From an uncultured Alistipes sp. (GTDB lineage Bacteria > Bacteroidota > Bacteroidia > Bacteroidales > Rikenellaceae): a stretch of DNA of 8,799 nt. Of this stretch, positions 1 through 6,509 are shown piece by piece. A program made the translations under genes and the position numbers. Numbering within the stretch: position 1 is the first letter of the stretch; each line of letters begins with the position of its first letter. The stretch spans positions 1 through 8,799 of the forward strand of contig CALGRZ010000056.1 in NCBI GenBank assembly GCA_937880705.1. The letters run 5' to 3'. The notes below the pieces were generated by a model, which saw only the letters and a list, made by a program, of their open reading frames with translations, was not told the DNA's origin and made no database searches.

Positions 1-3000
1 GTTGCTTGAGCACGAATCGGTCGGGTTGCTGCGTTACTTTACGCAACAGCTCCATAAAGGTCTCGCTCTTGTAATAAGGCGAATTGCTCTCGCCCACGAA
101 GTGCACTATCATCAGATTGTTCTTCACCTTCACACGCTCCATACCGAGCCTTATAGCCTCCCAACGCAGACGCACCACGTCGATGAGTGCCATAGCCTCC
201 TCGGGCATAGCACCAAACCTGTCGACCAACCGCTCGCTGAAGGCTACGAGCTGCTGCTCCTGTCGTATAGAGTCCAACTCACGGTAGAGACGTATCTTCT
301 CGGCAGGCTGACGCACATACGAGTCGGGCAGCTCCGCCAGCATATCTATCTCTATCACAGCATCGTCCACATACGTCTCGGGCTGTACCACCTCGCTCTC
401 CTGCTCGGTGAGTCCCGAGACATCCAAGCCCTCGGCGTGCAACTCGGCTATCGCCTGACGCAGTATCTTCTGGTAGGTCTCGAAGCCCATATTCACTATG
501 AAACCACTCTGCTCCGCTCCGAGCAGGTTACCAGCACCACGTATATCCAAATCCTGCATAGCTATGTTGAAGCCCGAGCCCAAGTCCGAGAACTCCTCGA
601 TGGCACGCAAGCGGCGTCGTGCATCACTCGAGAGCAACTCCTCGGGAGGTGTTATCAGGTAGCAGTAGCCCTTACGTGAGCTACGTCCCACACGTCCTCG
701 CAGCTGATGCAAGTCGCTCAGACCATAGTTCTGGGCGTTGTTGATTATTATCGTGTTAGCGTTAGGTATATCTATTCCATTCTCCACGATTGTCGTTGCC
801 ACCAGCACATCGAACTCCCCATAGATGAAGTCCATAATGAGCTTCTCCAACTTCTCGGCTGGCATCTTACCGTGTCCCACAGCCACCCTCGCCTTGGGGC
901 AGAGACGTGTTATCATACCCTGCAACGTGGGCAGATCCTCCACGCGGTTGTGCACAAAGTAGACCTGACCACCGCGCGACAGCTCCTCCTCGATGGCATC
1001 GCGGATGATATCTTCGGAGAAGAGGTGGCTCTCGGTGACTATCGGCTGGCGGTTGGGTGGTGGCGTGGAGATCACCGACAGGTCGCGCGAGCCCATCAAC
1101 GAGAACTGCAAGGTTCGCGGGATGGGTGTCGCCGTGAGGGTCAGCGTATCGACCGACACGGCCATCTGCGTGAGCTTCTCCTTGGCCGCCACGCCAAACT
1201 TCTGCTCCTCGTCGATGACCAGCAGACCGAGGTCATGGAACTCCACCTGCTTCGAGAGTATCTTATGTGTGCCGATGAGTATATCTATCTTGCCCGCCTT
1301 GAGCTCCTCGCTTATGCGGCGGCTCTCCTTTGCCGACTTGGTGCGGTTGAGGTACTCCACCGTCACGGGCAGATCCCTCAAACGCTCCGAGAAGGAGCGG
1401 TAGTGTTGCAGGGCGAGGATCGTCGTGGGCACCAGCACGGCGGTCTGCTTGCCATCCACCGCCGCCTTGAAGGCTGCGCGTATGGCTACCTCGGTCTTGC
1501 CGAAGCCCACGTCGCCACATACCAGACGATCCATCGGCTGGTCGGACTCCATGTCGCGCTTCACGGCGGCTATGGCCGTCTGCTGGTCGGGCGTATCCTC
1601 CCACTTGAACGAGGCCTCCAGCTCCTGCTGCAGGTAGCCATCCTCGGAGAAGGCATAACCCTTCGAGGCCTTACGCTTGGCATAGAGGGCTATGAGCTCG
1701 CGCGAGATATCCTTCACGGCGCGCTTGGTCGTAGCCTTGAGCTTCTGCCATGCGCCATTGCCCAACTTGTAGATCTTCGGTGGCTCGGCATCACCGCTCT
1801 TGTAACGCGAGATGCGGTGCAGAGCGTGCACATTCACGAAGAGTATGTCGTTATCCTTGTATACCAGCTTGATAGCCTCCTTGATACGGCCATTGTCGTT
1901 GAGCTTGACCAGACCTCCGAAACGACCTACGCCATGGTCTATATGCACCACATAGTCACCCACCTTCAGGGCGTTGAGCTCGGCCACGGTCATCTGCTCA
2001 TCGCGCTTGATCTCGCCACGGATGCGGTAGCGTTGATAGCGGTCAAATATCTGGTGGTCGGTATAGATGCAGAGCTTGAGGTCGTTATCCACAAAGCCCT
2101 CGTGCAGCAGCCGCTCCGCAGCCGTGAACTCCACATGACGACGACCCACCTGGTGGAAGATGTTGTCCAGACGCTCTATCTGCGCCTTGTTCTTCGAGAG
2201 TATTATGGTGCGGTAGCCGCGCTCGTTGTTCCAGCGTATGTCGTCGGCCAGCATCTCGAAGTTGCGGTTGAAGGCGGGCTGGGGCGTGGTGTTGAAGCCT
2301 ATGGTGTGCGTGGCCTTGCGCTCCTTGAGGTTATCCTTGAGCGTTAAGATTGTCGACGAGGCCAGATCCTTAAGCAGCACCTGTCGCGAGGTCACCCTCT
2401 CGGCCAGCTGACGAGCCTCATCCTCGCTCTGGGCCTGCTCCAGGAGCTTGTGGCGCACATCCGCAACCTTACGCATCGCATAGTCGCCATCCTCGATCCA
2501 CCATACAGCACCCTCGGCAAAGCGTGCCAACGAGACACGCGCCACGTCACCCTCGTCATGCAGCAGGTTGGGCACTATCTCAACCCTGTCGGGTCGCTCG
2601 GCAGAGAGCTGCGACGATATGTCGAAGCGGCGCAACGAGTCCACCTCGTCACCAAAGAAGTCGATGCGGTAGGGTCGTGACTCGACATAGGAGAAGACAT
2701 CGACAATACCGCCACGCACCGAGTACTGGCCGGGCTCGTAGACAAAGTCTACGCGCTCGAAGCGCATGGTCTGCAGCCACTCCACCAACTCACTCTGCTT
2801 GAGGGTATCACCCACCGATATGCTACGCGACTGCTCCTCCATACGCCGACGCTCGGCCACAGCCTCGGCCACAGCCTCGGGGTAGGTGCATACCACCAGA
2901 TAGCCACCCTTATATGTCGATATGGCGTTGAGTGCCCCCGTGCGACGTACTATGCCCTGGGCATCCTCCGTGCCATAGGCCGCCGAGCGTTTATAGCCCG

Positions 3001-3250
3001 ACGAGAAGAATACCACACGCTCCTCGTCGAGCAGCTCGTAGAAGTCGTTGAGCAGGTAGGCCGCCGTATCGCGGTCGGCAGCCATGAAGATGTGTATGCC
3101 CCCTACGCGCTCTACCGTGGCGGCAGCATAAAGCGAATAGGCTCCGCCGACCATCTGCTGAAGATGGACGGTAGAGCCTGCATTTTCCAAACTTTTCTCT
3201 ATCTCGGCCGCCCGTTTGGACTTGCGGACAAGATCAGTTAAAGGGTTCAT
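1..3250 (-). CDS. mfd: Transcription-repair coupling factor Mfd (C-terminus cut by window edge)
   Basis: Mfd is an ATP-driven DNA translocase that pushes stalled RNA polymerase off damaged DNA and recruits UvrA for nucleotide excision repair. The frame is open for 1083 codons from ATG at 3250 to the window edge. The family is usually about 1,100-1,150 residues, so a few dozen C-terminal residues are missing. Visible parts in order: a UvrB-like N-terminal module (residues ~1-350) with the typical SVRGGIVDVF segment near 180; an RNA-polymerase-interaction (CarD-like) domain starting near 430 (GDYVVHIDHGVGRF); helicase motif I GDVGFGKTE with the P-loop lysine at 585; motif II DEEQ at 680-683; TATPIPRT soon after; motif VI HQLRGRVGRS starting at 848; and the start of the C-terminal regulatory TRCF domain. 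The start is the first in-frame ATG after the ribonuclease gene and no Shine-Dalgarno is seen. It lies 67 bases downstream of rng, and I saw no convincing promoter in that gap, so read-through from upstream is likely. Confidence 0.97.
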   Translation of the reverse strand, partial: MNPLTDLVRKSKRAAEIEKSLENAGSTVHLQQMVGGAYSLYAAATVERVGGIHIFMAADRDTAAYLLNDFYELLDEERVVFFSSGYKRSAAYGTEDAQGIVRRTGALNAISTYKGGYLVVCTYPEAVAEAVAERRRMEEQSRSISVGDTLKQSELVEWLQTMRFERVDFVYEPGQYSVRGGIVDVFSYVESRPYRIDFFGDEVDSLRRFDISSQLSAERPDRVEIVPNLLHDEGDVARVSLARFAEGAVWWIEDGDYAMRKVADVRHKLLEQAQSEDEARQLAERVTSRQVLLKDLASSTILTLKDNLKERKATHTIGFNTTPQPAFNRNFEMLADDIRWNNERGYRTIILSKNKAQIERLDNIFHQVGRRHVEFTAAERLLHEGFVDNDLKLCIYTDHQIFDRYQRYRIRGEIKRDEQMTVAELNALKVGDYVVHIDHGVGRFGGLVKLNDNGRIKEAIKLVYKDNDILFVNVHALHRISRYKSGDAEPPKIYKLGNGAWQKLKATTKRAVKDISRELIALYAKRKASKGYAFSEDGYLQQELEASFKWEDTPDQQTAIAAVKRDMESDQPMDRLVCGDVGFGKTEVAIRAAFKAAVDGKQTAVLVPTTILALQHYRSFSERLRDLPVTVEYLNRTKSAKESRRISEELKAGKIDILIGTHKILSKQVEFHDLGLLVIDEEQKFGVAAKEKLTQMAVSVDTLTLTATPIPRTLQFSLMGSRDLSVISTPPPNRQPIVTESHLFSEDIIRDAIEEELSRGGQVYFVHNRVEDLPTLQGMITRLCPKARVAVGHGKMPAEKLEKLIMDFIYGEFDVLVATTIVENGIDIPNANTIIINNAQNYGLSDLHQLRGRVGRSSRKGYCYLITPPEELLSSDARRRLRAIEEFSDLGSGFNIAMQDLDIRGAGNLLGAEQSGFIVNMGFETYQKILRQAIAELHAEGLDVSGLTEQESEVVQPETYVDDAVIEIDMLAELPDSYVRQPAEKIRLYRELDSIRQEQQLVAFSERLVDRFGAMPEEAMALIDVVRLRWEAIRLGMERVKVKNNLMIVHFVGESNSPYYKSETFMELLRKVTQQPDRFVLKQ

Positions 3251-3317
3251 ATCGTTACTTTTGCGGCTTTTTATGCAGGCCTCACAGCGGCAAGACCTCA
3301 CTTCAAAGTAGCGACCA

Positions 3318-4868
3318 CTATTTCTCCAAAAGAAGCGATCGGCCTCTCTTGTCCAGATAGGCGACATCAATCATTCCGGCACTTCTGTCGGCCGTGAGCT
3401 TGATGCGCATCCTGTACTTAAACATCCAACGCATGCGGAGCGACCATAGACCATGGCGCAGATACGTTGCTACATAGGGCGAGAGCTTGAGGTTGACATA
3501 TCGACAACCCTTCGAGGCGAGCAGCTGCACCTGATCCTCGATCTTCTTCTCGAAGAGGATGGTGGGCTCAACTTTACCCGTGCCGTGGCAGGTGGGACAT
3601 ACGTCGGATGTCTCCTCAACGGCGATGGGACGCACTCTCTGACGTGTTATCTGCATCAAACCGAACTTCGACAGAGGCAGTATCGTATGCTTGGCCTTGT
3701 CGGTGGCCATGAGCTTCTGCATCTCGGTATAGAGGGTCTGTCGGCTCTGCGCCTTGCGCATATCGATAAAGTCGACGATGACAATACCACCCATATCCCT
3801 CAAACGAAGTTGGCGTGCTATCTCGGCGGCGGCGGCGAGGTTCACCTCCAGGGCTGTCTGCTCCTGGTCGTCCTCGGCCTTGGTACGGTTGCCCGAGTTG
3901 ACGTCGATAACGTGCATAGCCTCGGTATGCTCGATGATGAGGTATGCTCCACGGCGGAGCGATACATACTTTGCAAATAACGACTTAATCTGTTTCGCGA
4001 CATCGAACTGCTCGAAGATAGGCACCTTGCCCTTGTACATCTTCACCAAACGCTCCATCTCGGGCTTGATGACACGCACATAGCTTCGAATCTCGTTGTA
4101 CATAGCCTCGTTGTCGACCATAATCTGTGAGAAGGTGTCGTTCAACGAGTCGCGAATAATGGTGTTTACACGGCTCATCTCGCTCATCAATCGTGCGGGA
4201 GCCTCGCTGCGGGTGATAGCACCCAGAGCCTTATTCCATCTCTCGACAAGAGATAGTATGTCTTGCATGATATCGGCATCATCGGCCTCTGCTGCGGCCG
4301 TGCGTATGATGACACCGAAGTTCTGTGGCAGCACCTCCTGGGCCACCTTTCTCAGTCGTTTCTTTGCAGCGTTCGAGCGTATCTTGGTCGATACATAGAC
4401 CTTATTCGAGAATGGTACCAGCACCACGTTGCGACCTGCCAACGATATGTCGGCCGTAAGACGCGGGCCCTTGGTCGATATAGCCTCCTTGGCTATCTGC
4501 ACCATTATCATCTGACCCACCTGCAGGTGGTCACCTATGCGACCCTCCTTGGCCAGCTGTGCCTCGAGCTTCATGCTCTCGACGCGCACGGGGCGTTTGC
4601 CACCGACACGGCTGTCGACAACCCTCTTCAGCGAGTTATAGTTGGCACCAAGGTCGAGGTAGTGGATGAAGGCATCCTTCTCGTGTCCTATGTTTACGAA
4701 TGCTGCGTTCAGACCGGGCATTATCTTGCGCACGCGACCCATGTAGATGTCGCCCACGGAGAAACCCGTCTGACACTGCTCCTTGTTTAGCTCGACAAGC
4801 ACCTTATCCTCACAAAGTGCTATCGAGACCTCCGTTGGATTTACATTGATAATGAGTTCTCTGTTCAT
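3318..4868 (-). CDS. rng: Ribonuclease E/G family endoribonuclease
   Basis: This 516-residue enzyme belongs to the Rne/Rng family, Mg-dependent endoribonucleases that cleave single-stranded RNA in mRNA decay and rRNA maturation. It has RNase G-like length and lacks the long C-terminal degradosome scaffold of E. coli RNase E. Visible features: an S1-type RNA-binding domain at about 37-130 (GDIYMGRV, GLNAAFVNIG); an RNase H-like and 5'-sensor region; catalytic metal ligands D322 (IDVNSG) and D366 (IVDFIDM), spaced as in the E. coli enzyme; and a zinc-link CPTC motif at 424-427, which joins subunits in the family. The start ATG at 4868 gives the usual N-terminus MNRELIINV; upstream is A-rich with no Shine-Dalgarno. 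It lies 85 bases after the bS22-like gene, with a hairpin in between, and 67 bases before mfd. The RNase G versus RNase E label is uncertain in Bacteroidota, hence the general product name. Confidence 0.95.
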   Translation of the reverse strand: MNRELIINVNPTEVSIALCEDKVLVELNKEQCQTGFSVGDIYMGRVRKIMPGLNAAFVNIGHEKDAFIHYLDLGANYNSLKRVVDSRVGGKRPVRVESMKLEAQLAKEGRIGDHLQVGQMIMVQIAKEAISTKGPRLTADISLAGRNVVLVPFSNKVYVSTKIRSNAAKKRLRKVAQEVLPQNFGVIIRTAAAEADDADIMQDILSLVERWNKALGAITRSEAPARLMSEMSRVNTIIRDSLNDTFSQIMVDNEAMYNEIRSYVRVIKPEMERLVKMYKGKVPIFEQFDVAKQIKSLFAKYVSLRRGAYLIIEHTEAMHVIDVNSGNRTKAEDDQEQTALEVNLAAAAEIARQLRLRDMGGIVIVDFIDMRKAQSRQTLYTEMQKLMATDKAKHTILPLSKFGLMQITRQRVRPIAVEETSDVCPTCHGTGKVEPTILFEKKIEDQVQLLASKGCRYVNLKLSPYVATYLRHGLWSLRMRWMFKYRMRIKLTADRSAGMIDVAYLDKRGRSLLLEK

Positions 4869-4876
4869 GGTTTGTT

Positions 4877-4905
4877 CAATGTAAATCGGTTACTATTCGT
4901 TCAAA
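4877..4905 (-). promoter_or_regulatory. Possible weak promoter for rng
   Basis: On the minus strand TTTG (4905-4902) is followed after 18 bases by TACATTG (4883-4877), close to the Bacteroidota pattern TTTG / TAnnTTTG but one T short and with slightly tight spacing. It ends 8 bases before the rng ATG. The TTTG overlaps the T run of the preceding hairpin. This is a candidate only. Confidence 0.25.
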
Positions 4906-4939
4906 ACAAGTGAAGCTAGGCATCCCTAGCTCCACCTGT
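4902..4939 (-). terminator. Hairpin plus short T run between bS22-like gene and rng
   Basis: Read on the minus strand, arms at 4939-4925 and 4920-4906 pair over 15 bases around a 4-base loop (4924-4921). Thirteen pairs are Watson-Crick and two are G-U in the minus-strand RNA; on the plus strand the same two positions would be A-C mismatches. TTTT follows at the foot of the stem (4906-4903). This fits an intrinsic terminator or attenuator that lowers read-through from HU and the small gene into rng. The U run is short, so termination may be partial, or the stem may instead be a processing site or 3' end stabiliser. Confidence 0.6.
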
Positions 4940-4953
4940 GTCCTATAAGAGAA

Positions 4954-5043
4954 TTACTTCTTCTTATGACGATTCTTGCGAAGACGCTTCTTACGCTTGT
5001 GCGTCGCCATCTTATGACGCTTGTGCTTCTTTCCGTTTGGCAT
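4954..5043 (-). CDS. Small basic ribosomal protein, bS22 / mS38-like (AURKAIP1/COX24 domain)
   Basis: This 29-codon gene runs from ATG at 5043 to TAA at 4954-4956. The product starts MPNGKKHKRH and ends KNRHKKK; 20 of 29 residues are Lys, Arg or His. The pattern R-x-K-M-x-x-H-K-x-K-K-R-L-x-K-x-R matches the AURKAIP1/COX24 motif found in mitochondrial small-subunit protein mS38 and in actinobacterial bS22, which bind 16S-type rRNA near the decoding centre of the small subunit. From memory, near-identical peptides are encoded throughout Bacteroidota, often beside HU and an RNase E/G gene. It starts 35 bases after the HU stop, with no promoter seen between, so HU and this gene are probably co-transcribed; a hairpin follows. 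The assignment to bS22 is by motif; its position on the Bacteroidota ribosome is inferred. Confidence 0.88.
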   Translation of the reverse strand: MPNGKKHKRHKMATHKRKKRLRKNRHKKK

Positions 5044-5078
5044 AGCTTAAATGTATTTATGGTTTAATATGCGCTTTG

Positions 5079-5351
5079 TTATTTTACCTCAACAGCAAAG
5101 CTCTTTGAGGGCTTGAAAGCGGGAATGTTGTGCTCGGGGATGGTGATAGTGGTGTTCTTCGAGATGTTACGAGCCACCTTGGTAGCACGCTTCTTGATGA
5201 TGAAGCTGCCGAAACCGCGCAAGTAGACGTTCTCGCCCTTAATCATTGCACCCTTAACATTCTCCATGAATGCCTCAACAATCGCCTGAACCTGGATCTT
5301 CTCCACACCGGTCGACTTTGCAATCTCGTTTACGATATCTGCCTTTGTCAT
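5079..5351 (-). CDS. HU/IHF-family DNA-binding protein
   Basis: A 90-residue protein, the standard HU/IHF length. These proteins act as dimers that bend DNA and compact the nucleoid. The N-terminal helices (MTKADIVNEIAKSTGV, then VQAIVEAFMENV) form the dimer core. The GFGSF turn at about 46-50 leads into the beta arms, and the arm tip and return strand (ARNISKN, then IPAFKPSKSF) match the family; the usual RNPQTG arm tip is changed to RNISKNT. The start ATG at 5351 gives the canonical N-terminus. The leader is A-rich with no Shine-Dalgarno. A strong Bacteroidota-type promoter lies about 80 bases upstream, so this is probably a highly expressed first gene. Whether it acts as general HU or site-selective IHF-like protein cannot be told from sequence. 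Confidence 0.96.
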   Translation of the reverse strand: MTKADIVNEIAKSTGVEKIQVQAIVEAFMENVKGAMIKGENVYLRGFGSFIIKKRATKVARNISKNTTITIPEHNIPAFKPSKSFAVEVK

Positions 5352-5428
5352 GACTTTTAGTTTTTATTTTTTTGGTTATATTACTTTTTCTCTGTACCGT
5401 GTTATGCTACTAACCGCTAAACAGCTTG

Positions 5429-5459
5429 CAAATATACGGCACTTTACGCTAATTTGCAA
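5429..5459 (-). promoter_or_regulatory. Promoter of HU gene (Bacteroidota type)
   Basis: On the minus strand TATATTTG at 5436-5429 is a perfect match to the Bacteroidota -7 consensus TAnnTTTG. TTG at 5459-5457, 20 bases upstream, fits the -33 element. It predicts a start near 5423 and a 5' leader of roughly 70 bases ending in an A-rich stretch before the ATG. Confidence 0.75.
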
Positions 5460-5468
5460 CAAAAAACG

Positions 5469-5489
5469 CAAAAATAAAATCTATTTTTG
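5469..5489. repeat. AT-rich perfect inverted repeat upstream of HU promoter
   Basis: CAAAAATA and its exact reverse complement flank a 5-base spacer. The repeat sits 9 bases upstream of the HU -33 element, in the 183-base gap after the SRPBCC gene. It may be an operator, an UP-like element or a weak terminator for the upstream gene, since CGTTTTTTG follows on the minus strand. The A/T composition means chance is also possible. Confidence 0.4.
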
Positions 5490-5535
5490 TTTTCCAACAC
5501 TCTGTAAAGCAAATTATAGGGCGTCGGCCGAGGCC

Positions 5536-5946
5536 TTAACGGAAGTTGTTAAGTGCCGTTGCCAGACCCTCGACAGCCTGATCCAAACCCTTCTGTATCT
5601 TACCGCCGATCATCATCTTCATCATCATGTTGAGCTCGGCATGCAGCACCATTCTTACGCGCGTATCGGTGGGCGCAACCTCGTGGAGCTGGATCCAGAA
5701 GGTGAAGTCGACGGGAACACCGCCCTCATCGGCAACCACCTTAACATGCTTATTCTCAACCTTGTCCACGATACGCAGTGCCACCTTAAAGCCCTTAACC
5801 TTGAACGAGCAGCTGTCGGGCGTAGCCTCCCACTCCTCGACCTTATCCTGCAGTGCAGGAGTGAGAAAGTCCATGCGTGATATCAGCGGGAATATCAGCG
5901 AGGCGGGGTGGTGTATCTGTTGTTGTTTCGATTCGTACTTCTCCAT
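5536..5946 (-). CDS. SRPBCC/START-like domain protein
   Basis: A 136-residue protein with no signal peptide or membrane segment, so probably cytosolic. Its layout fits the small SRPBCC (Bet v 1/START-like) proteins common in Bacteroidota: an N-terminal strand starting MEKYESK, short helices with the IFPLISRMDFL segment, a sheet with SFKVKGFKVALRIVDKV, then VDFTFWIQLHEV and VRMVLHAELN, and a long C-terminal helix (KIQKGLDQAVEGLATALNN). The fold makes a cavity for a hydrophobic ligand; no ligand or enzymatic role can be assigned. The stretch at residues 106-113 is unusually methionine-rich (MMMKMM). The ATG at 5946 is the first in frame after a good promoter and gives a short leader. It has its own promoter and lies 120 bases beyond tsaE and 184 before HU, so it is likely transcribed alone. 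Confidence 0.85.
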   Translation of the reverse strand: MEKYESKQQQIHHPASLIFPLISRMDFLTPALQDKVEEWEATPDSCSFKVKGFKVALRIVDKVENKHVKVVADEGGVPVDFTFWIQLHEVAPTDTRVRMVLHAELNMMMKMMIGGKIQKGLDQAVEGLATALNNFR

Positions 5947-5965
5947 ATTTTCAAATTTTAGGCTG

Positions 5966-5994
5966 CAAAGATACTAAAAAAATTGAGATACCAT
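5966..5994 (-). promoter_or_regulatory. Promoter of SRPBCC gene, with shared upstream motif
   Basis: On the minus strand TATCTTTG at 5973-5966 matches the Bacteroidota -7 consensus; a clear TTG/TTTG -33 box is not seen at the right distance. Instead the spacer region holds ATGGTATCTCAATT (5994-5981), which recurs with one change at the NUDIX promoter (8744-8731). The predicted leader is short, around 15 bases. Confidence 0.6.
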
Positions 5995-6066
5995 ACTCTG
6001 GTGGGGTGTTTGTAGTGTGGGTTGACCACTAAAGGGGCATCACGACGATGTCTGAGAGGCCCACCG

Positions 6067-6483
6067 CTACCCTATCACAAAACGACGCTCACTCTCACCG
6101 AGAACGTCGATGCGCACCACCATAGTGTCGTCGGGCAGCAGCGGCTCGATCTTCTCGGGCCACTCCACCAGACACAGCTCGCCCGAGGAGAGGTACTCCT
6201 CGCAGCCGAAGTCGAGGGCCTCCTCGACGCGCTCGATGCGGTACATGTCGAAGTGGTAGATGGTGCGCGAGCTACCCTCATACTGGTTCACAATGGCAAA
6301 CGTGGGGCTTGTCACATCATCCTCGGCACCGAGCAGTGCCGCGATGCGGCTTATCAGCGTGGTCTTGCCCGCACCCATAGGGGCATCGAAGGCGACCACC
6401 GTGCGACCATCGAGCGAGTCGATGACCGCCTGGGCTACCCTATCCAGCTCATCGAGTGAGCCTATCTCCAAAATCTTATCCAT
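6067..6483 (-). CDS. tsaE: tRNA t6A biosynthesis ATPase TsaE
   Basis: TsaE is the small P-loop ATPase that works with TsaB and TsaD to place N6-threonylcarbamoyl on A37 of tRNAs reading ANN codons. At 138 residues it has the normal family length. Visible signatures: Walker A at 34-42 (APMGAGKTT, with Ala in place of the usual first Gly, which the P-loop pattern tolerates); the switch segment TSPTFAIVNQY at 58-68; HFDMYRI at 77-83, the family HxDxYR motif; and LVEWPEKI at 105-112, the EWxE motif. ATG at 6483 gives a normal N-terminus. It follows porX after 26 bases with no promoter seen, so it is probably co-transcribed with porX and the NUDIX gene. From memory, tsaE next to porX-like genes recurs in Bacteroidota; a functional link is not established by the sequence. 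Confidence 0.96.
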   Translation of the reverse strand: MDKILEIGSLDELDRVAQAVIDSLDGRTVVAFDAPMGAGKTTLISRIAALLGAEDDVTSPTFAIVNQYEGSSRTIYHFDMYRIERVEEALDFGCEEYLSSGELCLVEWPEKIEPLLPDDTMVVRIDVLGESERRFVIG

Positions 6484-6509
6484 AGTCTTACTAATTACAT
6501 AACTCTTTG

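Noticed and set aside
1263..1604. 113-codon minus-strand frame inside mfd
   Set aside because: It is a shifted frame across helicase motifs I-II of mfd and gives no recognisable protein. The mfd frame is intact here, so there is no sign of a frameshift.
707..2347. Long plus-strand reading frames opposite mfd (also 2-679)
   Set aside because: They mirror the mfd codons in the complementary frame. Leu TTA/CTA and Ser TCA codons are rare in this gene, so the antisense frame lacks stops. Their translations show no recognisable domain, while the minus strand encodes clear Mfd motifs.
3251..3317. Promoter or terminator between rng and mfd
   Set aside because: No TAnnTTTG-type -7 element and no stable hairpin with a T run could be found in the 67-base gap.
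5974..6066. Possible terminator after tsaE
   Set aside because: Only short or bulged stems (CATC/GATG, GTGG/CCAC) are seen, with no T run directly after them.
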